Positions 1 through 6,500 of a stretch of DNA of 7,240 bases are shown here, one piece after another; the first letter of the stretch is position 1, and each line of letters opens with the position of its first letter. The translations under genes and the position numbers were made by a program. Source of the stretch: SB15 sp964557285 (GTDB lineage Bacteria > Chloroflexota > Anaerolineae > Aggregatilineales > J027); NCBI GenBank assembly GCA_964557285.1, contig CAZKZS010000265.1:1-7240 (forward strand), written 5' to 3'. The notes beneath the pieces were generated by a model. The model did no database searches, was not told the DNA's origin, and saw only the letters and a list, made by a program, of their open reading frames with translations.

Positions 1-501
1 TTTGTGGCGGTGATGGGGGTTGATGGGCTGAACAGCTACTTTTATCTGTTTCCCGGCTACCGGGGAGTGTACGAACCTGCAAACTGGCTGCGGCTGACGA
101 CGGGTGTTTTTTGTGGATTAAGCCTTATCAGCCTGGTATTCCCTATTTTTAATCAGAGCATGTGGCGCAACGGGGGCGAAAAAACCAGCCCCATCCGTAA
201 TTTAAAAGAACTGGCAGGGCTGGCGCTGCTGGCTGTTCTGATGATTATGCTGACGCTGAGTGAAAATGCTACGATTTTACTGACGCTTGGATTCATCAGT
301 GCCTTCGGGACGCTGATTGTCCTGACGATGATGATGACGGTGGCCTTTGTAACGGTCACGAATCGTTTTCGCAGTTACCAGTCGTATTCCGAAATGCCCC
401 TGACGCTGCTGGCGGGCTTAACGATGGCAATTACCCTGATTGGGCTGATTGATTTTGCCCGTTATCAGGTCACAGGCACTTGGAACGGATTTGTATTTTA
501 G
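1..501 (+). CDS. DUF2085-like integral membrane protein (C-terminal part; 5' end outside window)
   Basis: The reading frame is open from the first base of the window and ends at TAG 499-501, so this is the C-terminal 166 residues of a longer protein. Near the visible start is the stretch DGLNSYFYLFPG, followed by YEPANWLRLTTG. An Asp-Gly pair followed by a P-x-N-x-LR-x-x-TG motif between helices resembles the DUF2085 family of small predicted membrane proteins of unknown function. After the motif come about four hydrophobic segments (roughly residues 33-50, 70-88, 90-118 and 133-153 of the fragment), separated by a short basic/polar loop (NGGEKTSPIRNLKE) and a polar segment (NRFRSYQSYSE). The usual N-terminal Cys/His-containing part of the family would lie upstream and cannot be checked. 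The DUF4126-like gene follows 14 bases later on the same strand, so the two are probably co-transcribed. The family call is from motif memory. The biochemical role is unknown. Confidence 0.72.
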   Translation, partial: FVAVMGVDGLNSYFYLFPGYRGVYEPANWLRLTTGVFCGLSLISLVFPIFNQSMWRNGGEKTSPIRNLKELAGLALLAVLMIMLTLSENATILLTLGFISAFGTLIVLTMMMTVAFVTVTNRFRSYQSYSEMPLTLLAGLTMAITLIGLIDFARYQVTGTWNGFVF

Positions 502-504
502 TTC

Positions 505-512
505 AGGAAAAA
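505..512 (+). promoter_or_regulatory. Ribosome binding site for the DUF4126-like gene
   Basis: AGGAAAAA lies about 7 bases before the ATG at 516. It selects this ATG over a TTG in the same frame at 480, which would have no Shine-Dalgarno and would overlap the preceding gene by 22 bases. Confidence 0.6.
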
Positions 513-515
513 GTC

Positions 516-1094
516 ATGGAATCTATTCTGACAGGATTAGGATTATCGGGGAGTGCGGGATTAAATGCCTATTTACCTCTGCTGATTATCGGGGTGATGA
601 CCCGCCTTGACCTGATGGAAGTGCAAGACCCTTATGATAGGCTGGCCTCATGGCCGATTCTGCTCACGCTGTTTATTCTGCTGCTCATCGAAATGGTGGC
701 CGACAAAATTCCGGCGGTGGATACCCTTAATGATGGCATCAACACGCTCATTCGTCCTGCAGCAGGTGCGGTATTGATGGCCGCCAGCACCAGCAGCGTT
801 GAATCGATTGACCCCACCGCCAGCACCCTGTTAAGTCTGCTAAGCGGGAGCATTTTTGCAGGCGGCACGCACGCGGTTAAAGCCACCACCCGTCCGGCCG
901 TCACCCTTACCACAGGCGGCACGGGAAACTTCATCGTTAGTTTTCTGGAGGATGTCGTCAGCTTTTTTGTGTCAATTTTTGCGATTCTGCTGCCTTTTAT
1001 CGTGATTTTCCTGACGATGAGCGTAGCGGCGATTATTGGCTGGTGGTTCTGGGATCGAAAACGCACGCAGCACTATTTTCACCTTAGCAGTTAG
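516..1094 (+). CDS. DUF4126-like integral membrane protein
   Basis: A complete 192-residue protein from ATG 516 to TAG 1092-1094. The N-terminus (GLGLSGSAGLNAYLPLL) is a hydrophobic helix with the S-A-G-L-x-A-[YF]-L-P-L-L pattern of DUF4126 proteins. A second helix (about residues 46-62) runs into E-M-V-A-D-K-I-P-A-V-D and a conserved-looking RPAAGA (80-85). Further on are the small-residue segment around 108-120 with HAVKATTRP, then GNFIVSFLEDV (137-147) and a long C-terminal hydrophobic region (148-178) ending in a basic tail. The E-x-x-x-DKIP, RP-x-AGA, H-x-x-KA and GN-x-x-x-S-x-x-ED elements match the family as I remember it. It probably sits in the cytoplasmic membrane; no substrate or reaction is established. 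It follows the DUF2085-like gene after 14 bases. Its last four bases are shared with the end of the DUF402 gene on the other strand. Confidence 0.8.
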   Translation: MESILTGLGLSGSAGLNAYLPLLIIGVMTRLDLMEVQDPYDRLASWPILLTLFILLLIEMVADKIPAVDTLNDGINTLIRPAAGAVLMAASTSSVESIDPTASTLLSLLSGSIFAGGTHAVKATTRPAVTLTTGGTGNFIVSFLEDVVSFFVSIFAILLPFIVIFLTMSVAAIIGWWFWDRKRTQHYFHLSS

Positions 1095-1564
1095 CTTTGA
1101 ATCGCGGAAAAAATATCCTGCCTGCCTTCAATCAGGTTTTTAAGCTCCTGCAAGCCCTGTAGGGCGTTCTGGCGGGTTTCGTCATCCAGTTCCAGCGTAG
1201 CAAATTCTTCCTCATCCAGCACTATATAACGCCCGTCAGGATAAACGAACACATCTAGCGCCAGGTCTTCCGTGTAAATTTCGTCGGCCTCAAACTGTGC
1301 AGGGCGAGTGATATTGCAGTACCAGCCTTTTAAATGGTCATCGTCTGCGTCGTGCATCTGGAAAATGTTGTACCAGCGCTGGCTGTAAAACCACTCCACC
1401 ATCCTATCACCCTTACGGAAGGTATGGTAGGGAGTGGCATAGTCTTTACGGTTAAAAAATGCCTGAAGTTGAATAGAGGAGTCATCACGGAACAGCACCC
1501 TGCCCGTGTAGTGCCAGATATATTCGCCCTGTTCATTAAATTTATAAACAGTAATGTCGTCCAT
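1091..1564 (-). CDS. DUF402 domain protein (possible nucleoside di/triphosphatase-like)
   Basis: A complete 157-residue protein, starting at ATG 1562-1564 and ending at TAA 1091-1093. It has the compact beta-rich layout of DUF402: an N-terminal strand region with Y-x-G-x-V-L at about 19-24, then WYNIFQMHD (64-72). These are followed by WYCNI (81-85), D100-L-x-L-D104 and G111-R-Y-I-V-LDEEEF (111-121), and a C-terminal helix (about 127-150). The W-Y-x-N-I, DL-x-LD and LDE-x-EF elements carry the Tyr, Asn and acidic residues that are typical metal and phosphate ligands in this fold. Characterised members (the Ntdp and FomD type) hydrolyse nucleoside di- or triphosphates or CMP conjugates; whether this one does is not shown. 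It is the last gene of the minus-strand run, 2 bases after thiN and without a Shine-Dalgarno, so it probably depends on translation of thiN. Confidence 0.75.
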   Translation of the reverse strand: MDDITVYKFNEQGEYIWHYTGRVLFRDDSSIQLQAFFNRKDYATPYHTFRKGDRMVEWFYSQRWYNIFQMHDADDDHLKGWYCNITRPAQFEADEIYTEDLALDVFVYPDGRYIVLDEEEFATLELDDETRQNALQGLQELKNLIEGRQDIFSAIQS

Positions 1565-1566
1565 TT

Positions 1567-2211
1567 TTATGCCCGCCCAATTGTATGCACCACCATGAGC
1601 AAACCTGAAGCAACAGTAATCCGCGGCTGAACATCGGTGATGACATTGCTGATACCGCGCGCTGGCCCAAAATATAAAGTTTCATAGGTGAGAGGGTAGG
1701 ACAAGCCTTCAGTAACGACCCCTGTGACCGAACCGCCCATCGGAATTAGAGAAATAGTGTCGCCAGGGCTGCCCATAATAGGATGACTGCCCTCAGCAAT
1801 TAGCCACATGGTTTGTTTGCCAGAAACCAATCGTGCATCACAGCCCACAAGCTGCGGCAGCCCCAACAGGTAAATATTGGCAAGAGTCTGGTCGAGTCTA
1901 TCTCCTAACGCTGCAATCACCCGAATGGACGATAAACCACGACGGGCGGCTTCCAGCAGCGCCAGTTCAAGGTCGGTTTCATTTTTTTCCGGCGGAAAAG
2001 GTCGAATTTCTACCCCTTCCTGAGCTAGTTTTTCCAACGTTGCAGGGAGAATTGAATCCATATCGCCAATCACCAGCGACAGCGGCAGCCCCAGCCGCAG
2101 CGCGTGTTCCGCGCCACCATCTGCCCCGATGATAAAATCAGCAGTATTGAGCGCTTCCTGCACGGCGGGGCCATCATTGAAGTCCCCATTGGCAAAAATT
2201 AATGTTGCCAT
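1567..2211 (-). CDS. thiN: Thiamine pyrophosphokinase (thiamine diphosphokinase)
   Basis: A complete 214-residue protein that should transfer pyrophosphate from ATP to thiamine, giving thiamine diphosphate and AMP in the cytosol. This is the one-step route used for thiamine salvage. The motifs of the TPK family are in order: A30-DGGA-34, IGDMDS (48-53), the acidic PPEKNETDLELAL segment (73-85), GDRLDQTLAN (103-112), and a C-terminal beta domain with GDTISLIP (150-157), G-LSYPL (169-174) and RGISN (185-189), which contributes to the thiamine site. The Asp residues of DMDS and ETD are expected Mg-ATP ligands. Its length is normal for bacterial TPK, and no truncation is seen. It starts 3 bases after the stop of the alpha/beta hydrolase gene and lacks a clear Shine-Dalgarno, which fits translational coupling. 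No other thiamine gene and no TPP riboswitch is visible, so any control would act at an operon promoter outside the window. Confidence 0.93.
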   Translation of the reverse strand: MATLIFANGDFNDGPAVQEALNTADFIIGADGGAEHALRLGLPLSLVIGDMDSILPATLEKLAQEGVEIRPFPPEKNETDLELALLEAARRGLSSIRVIAALGDRLDQTLANIYLLGLPQLVGCDARLVSGKQTMWLIAEGSHPIMGSPGDTISLIPMGGSVTGVVTEGLSYPLTYETLYFGPARGISNVITDVQPRITVASGLLMVVHTIGRA

Positions 2212-2214
2212 CAG

Positions 2215-3165
2215 CTACCGTTTACGCCGCCGCCATTCTTCTCTCATTTCCAGGTTAGCGACATCGGGTTCTTCAAGGAATTCTTTGAGCAGGCGGACAA
2301 ACTGGGTATTTTCTTCCAGCATCGGGTAATGCTGCGAGTTTTGCATGACCAGCAGTTTAAGATTCGGGCGGCTGTCCAGCGCCTGTAAAACAGTATCACT
2401 GGGCTGCGCCACGAATCGATCTCCTCCGCCAATAATCACAACCGTCGGCGCTGAAGATTCAATGATGTCACGGAAGGTTTTTACATCAACAGAGCCGCGC
2501 ACCCCGTATTCAATGGCTTTGTAATCGGCCTTAGCGACTTCTTTTTTAATTTTTTCATAATCCGGGCTGGTTTCAGCAATCGCATGATGCACAATATCTT
2601 CAGCATATTTCACCGATGCCAGCAGCTTACGGATATAGACTGCGGGATGGTCAATATCTACCTGACGCACTTCTTCCAGTACCGCTTTGGCTGTGACAAC
2701 AGGGATAATAGGAAGGGTTTCGGGGGCAGCCTCGATGTTATCCGTCACCTCGACGATTTTATTGGCAGTCAGGGCGGTGCTTTTGGGATTCAAATCAAAA
2801 AGCGGGGGATTGACCACCATCAGCCGATGCACTTTATCTTTATACTGCGGCAGGTTGGCAAATCGGGCTGCAATTACCGCCCCCAATCCATGCCCCACCA
2901 GCACCGACTTCCGAATCCCCATACGATCCATAAACTGGTCAAGCAGGCTGGTTTGCTGGTCAATGGTATAGCGGTCAGGATTTCTTCCCGAATCGCCAAA
3001 CCCCCACAGGTCAACCGCATAACAGCGATATTTGACCGCAAGCTGCTGCATGGTGGGAACCCAGTAGCGCCACGAGCCTAGCCAACTATGCAGCAAGATA
3101 ATCGGTTTGCCGCGACCTAAAACCTCATAGTGAATCAGGTCGTCCTCAACGGTTATAGCACTCAT
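2215..3165 (-). CDS. Alpha/beta-hydrolase-fold protein lacking the nucleophile serine
   Basis: A complete 316-residue protein with the normal order of the fold. An early strand precedes an oxyanion-loop region (LLHSWLGSWRYW, 24-35, with His26). The AVDLWGFGDSG turn is at 50-60, the nucleophile elbow VLVGHGLGA is at 88-96, and a variable cap region spans about 125-235. The strand VVIIGGGDRFV (242-252) holds probable acid Asp249, and QHYPMLEE (278-285) holds probable His279. The elbow reads G-H-G-L-G, with Gly93 (codon GGA, bases 2887-2889) where G-x-S-x-G hydrolases have Ser. Ser27 replaces the Gly of the usual HG motif. The C-terminus is very charged (REEWRRRKR). No signal peptide is seen, so it is cytosolic. 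Its ATG overlaps the stop of the response regulator gene (ATGA, 3162-3165) and thiN follows 3 bases later. The fold call is firm. Enzymatic activity is doubtful; a ligand-binding or regulatory role is inference. Confidence 0.88.
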   Translation of the reverse strand: MSAITVEDDLIHYEVLGRGKPIILLHSWLGSWRYWVPTMQQLAVKYRCYAVDLWGFGDSGRNPDRYTIDQQTSLLDQFMDRMGIRKSVLVGHGLGAVIAARFANLPQYKDKVHRLMVVNPPLFDLNPKSTALTANKIVEVTDNIEAAPETLPIIPVVTAKAVLEEVRQVDIDHPAVYIRKLLASVKYAEDIVHHAIAETSPDYEKIKKEVAKADYKAIEYGVRGSVDVKTFRDIIESSAPTVVIIGGGDRFVAQPSDTVLQALDSRPNLKLLVMQNSQHYPMLEENTQFVRLLKEFLEEPDVANLEMREEWRRRKR

Positions 3166-3536
3166 GAAGCGAAATGATCCAGAATTTCTCTCACCTGACG
3201 GGTTAAATCTTCCGGCGCAAACGGTTTGACAATGTAACTGTATGCGCCTGCGTCCATCCCCTGCCCAATTTCTGTATCCTGCCCATTGGCAGAGAGAAAG
3301 ACAACTGGAATGTCTTTGACGGTTTCGATGGCTTTGAGTTCCCGGCAGGCTTCATAGCCATTCATTTTAGGCATCCGTACATCCAGCAAAATCAGGTCAG
3401 GGCTATTTTTCTGAGCCATGTCAACCGCTTCAATCCCATTTTTTGCCTTAATCACTTCATGTCCGGCATAGGTCAGGGTGAAGTCTATTAGGTCACGAAT
3501 GTCCTGCTCATCTTCTGCTATCAATATTTTTGCCAT
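3162..3536 (-). CDS. Single-domain CheY-like response regulator
   Basis: A complete 124-residue receiver domain with no output domain. Every phosphorylation-site residue is present: the acidic pocket Glu8-Asp9, phosphoacceptor Asp52 in LLDVRMPKMNG (codon at 3381-3383), Ser82 in FLSAN, Tyr101, and Lys104 in IVKPF. It should receive a phosphoryl group from the histidine kinase encoded just upstream on the same strand. It must then act through protein contacts, because it has no DNA-binding or enzymatic domain. Its start lies 18 bases after the kinase stop and has a strong Shine-Dalgarno. Its TGA overlaps the ATG of the alpha/beta hydrolase gene, which suggests coupled production and possibly direct partnership. 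The alternative is a phosphate sink or a phosphorelay intermediate for another kinase. The family call is very secure; the target is unknown. Confidence 0.95.
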   Translation of the reverse strand: MAKILIAEDEQDIRDLIDFTLTYAGHEVIKAKNGIEAVDMAQKNSPDLILLDVRMPKMNGYEACRELKAIETVKDIPVVFLSANGQDTEIGQGMDAGAYSYIVKPFAPEDLTRQVREILDHFAS

Positions 3537-3545
3537 CCCAGACGA

Positions 3546-3551
3546 CTCCTC
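3546..3551 (-). promoter_or_regulatory. Strong ribosome binding site for the response regulator gene
   Basis: On the minus strand the 18-base spacer reads GAGGAG about 9 bases before the ATG at 3534-3536. It is the only strong Shine-Dalgarno in the minus-strand run within this window; the three downstream genes have weak or no such site. This may raise the amount of regulator relative to the kinase. Confidence 0.7.
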
Positions 3552-3554
3552 GCG

Positions 3555-6500
3555 CTAGCTACTTTTCGCAGCAGGCATTTTAACATAGAAGGTTGTCCCC
3601 TTCCCTACTTCACTCTCAAACCAGATGCTTCCTTTGTGCATCTCCACCAGCGATTTTACAATGGAAAGCCCCAGACCGGTGCCGGGGGTATCCAGCACCA
3701 GCGTTTCGTATTCATCTCCCCGGAAGAAGCGGTCAAAAACGCGGTGCTGAATTTCTTCCGGAATCCCGACGCCTGTATCGGTCACACTCATTAACACCGA
3801 ATCGCCTTCCTGATGGGCTGCCAGCGTAATCGTGCCGCCTTCACGGGTGTAATTAAAAGCGTTATCCGCCAGATTCTGCATGACCTGAACCGTTTTATCA
3901 TAATCCGCCCAGATTTTGGGCAGGTTGGCTTCCATCTTCAACGAAATGGTCATGGGTTTGCTCATATCCTGAACCCGCCCCTCCAGATGGGCGCGGGTGC
4001 GCTCCATCAGGTCAGGGATTTCCACTTCGGTAAAGCGTAGGGGTACACGATTCTGGTCGATTTTGGAAACTTCAAGCAGGTCATTCACCAGGATACTCAG
4101 GCGGTCAGCATTTTGTTTGATGGTTTCCAGAAAACGCTGCTGCGCCTCTGAAATTTCCCCTGCCGCCCCCAGCAAAAGTAGGTCAGCATACCCTTTGATA
4201 GAAGTCATAGGAGTACGCAGTTCATGCGAAACCGTAGACACAAATTCGGTTTTCAGGCGGTCAACTTCCATCAGGCGGGTAATATCGCGGATCACCGACA
4301 CCGTACCCAGGAATTGGTCGCCCATGTTCACCGGAGAAAGACGCACGTTAATGGTACGTCCATCCTCCAGGTCCAGCGAAAGCTCGACAAAATCCCCTTC
4401 TGTATAAGAAGCGGGGTCACTTGTCCATCGGTTGATAGCATCCAACCATTCGCCGCCGCTTCCGCCGTACAAACCTGCCAGTTCTCGAATCGGACGATTT
4501 ACTACCCGTTCGGCAGGCATTTGCAAAACACGTTCAGCAGCCGTATTAAACAGGACAATCGTGCCAGCTTCATTCGCATACATCACTCCGTCAGCCACGG
4601 AGTTGATGATGGCGGTGTTTTTGGTGGATTCGATTTGCTCTGTCCGCAAAATTGCGCCCAGACGTTCCGCCTGGTCACGAATCAGGCTGTAGAGTTCGGA
4701 GTTGTTCATGGCGTTGGCAAGCTGGCTGGCGGCAGCAGCAATCAGTTTGAGATGGTCATCGTTAAAAGCACCGGGTTTTTCGCTAAAAAGCATCATTACC
4801 CCGCGCACATCATCCCCACCTTGCAGCAGGGAGGCCACCGCCGCACGCTGACGGCGATCCCGGTCCCCTGTAATCAGCCAGCGCGGGTCATTTTGTACAT
4901 CGTCAATGACCACATTGGTTTGATTTGCCAGCACCCAGCCCGCCAAGCCCTCATCCTGCGCCAGTTGAGTACGTATATCATCCGGCACGGGTTCATCTTC
5001 GCCATAGGCATGAAGCACATGCAGCCGTTCCGAAATTTCATCAATCCCTAAAATGACGGCGGTAGATGCACCAACCGCATGAGCAACTTTTTCCAGCGCA
5101 ACGGATAAAATCCGGTGAATATCCAGTGAGGCCGCCACTTCAGAGGTAATATCGTACAGCGTCGAAACGCGCTCCCGTTCCTGTTGCAGTTCGCTGGTGC
5201 GTTCATTCACACGCTGTTCAAGGTCTTCGGCCAGTTCAGTCGTCTGCTCAAATAAGCGGGCATTCTGGATAGCAACCCCCAACTGGGCGGCAACGGTCGT
5301 CAGAATACGCTGGTCGTTCAGGCCAAAAGCGCGCGGATTCTCATCATCCTGCACCGCCAGCACCCCGACTACTTCTTCACCGGAAATCATTGGCACACCG
5401 AGGAAACATTTAGCATCCGGCATGAAGGGGTCGCTGATGCCAAAACTGCGCCGCGCTTCCGCCATTTGCGAACCTGCCAGCAGCAGCGGGCCTCTGCGCC
5501 GAATGACATAGGAAAATTCATCGTTGCCTATGGGCATTGGCCGCAAATTGAGGTCGCTGCCGTCACTTTGCACGGCTATCGGGAAACTAATCCTATTTTT
5601 GTCTTTCTCGTGCAGCACCACATACAGGACATCTGCATCCAAAAGTACAGGAAGCTGGTCGCGCACAATGGGGAACAGTTCATCGACATCTACCGTACTG
5701 GATACCGCCGTTGAGAGGTCGTTGATAATATACAATTCCTCAATGTGGGAACGGGTTTCTGTTTGCAGGCGGGCGTTTTCAATAGCAACTGCCGCGTTGC
5801 TGGCAAGGGTGCGTGCCAGCCGCACATCTGCCGTTTCAAAATAGCGGTTTTGTTCCCGAATTTCGAGTTCAACCAGCCCGATTGATAAATCGTTCACCAC
5901 AAGAGGCACTAACAAACGACTGGTCGCGCCGCGCCGTTCCATCAAATGGGTTTCACTGATGTCCACGTCCTTTTGTCCCAACCGCATGGCGACAACCTGA
6001 CGCTGACGCAGCACCCGTTCGCGCACCGGATAATCGCTGAGTTCATGAACTGTCCCCGGCAGGTCAGCGTAATCGTTATCACCCCACGCATTGACCGCCG
6101 CGTGAATTTCCAATTTGTTCTCAATATCATCCCACAGGGCAATTGAGCAGGCGTCCGCCCGCAGTGCAGAAAGCATCTGGCTCACAACCCGCCGCATAGC
6201 CTCATTCAGGTCAAGGGTAATCGCTGTAGCCTGGGCTGCCTCAAACAGGGTTTCCAGTTCGTGAGTGCGGACAACCGACTGTTCAAACAGGCTCGCGTTT
6301 TGCACGGCAATAGCCGCCTGACTTGCCAGCGTCTGAGCGATTTCCAGCCGTTCCTCCGAAAAGTCGTAATAACTTTCCATGACTTCAAACTGCATCGCCC
6401 CAATGACCGTCCCCCCAACTACCAATGGCACAATTAACACACTGTGGACTTTTTCAGGATTCCGCATGAAAGGTTTGACATCCTCAGCAAGCGGCGAGTT

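Noticed and set aside
480..515. Earlier TTG start for the DUF4126-like gene
   Set aside because: It would overlap the end of the upstream gene and has no Shine-Dalgarno, and the extra 12 residues do not belong to the family core. ATG 516 has AGGAAA at good spacing.
632..1066. A 144-codon minus-strand open frame
   Set aside because: It is antisense to the DUF4126-like gene. The plus-strand frame carries the family motifs and hydrophobic pattern; this one looks like a composition shadow.
1120..1141. Small hairpin followed by five T on the plus strand, a possible terminator for the DUF4126-like gene
   Set aside because: The stem is only four pairs (CCTG/CAGG) plus a wobble with an 8-base loop, and it lies inside the DUF402 coding sequence. 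It is too weak to call.
2584..3081. A 165-codon plus-strand open frame
   Set aside because: It is antisense to the alpha/beta hydrolase gene, with no recognisable protein features and no evident ribosome binding site.
4224..5051. A 275-codon open frame on the plus strand
   Set aside because: It lies entirely antisense to the kinase PAS and GAF5 regions, whose frame has unmistakable conserved motifs. Its own translation shows no domain or sensible composition.
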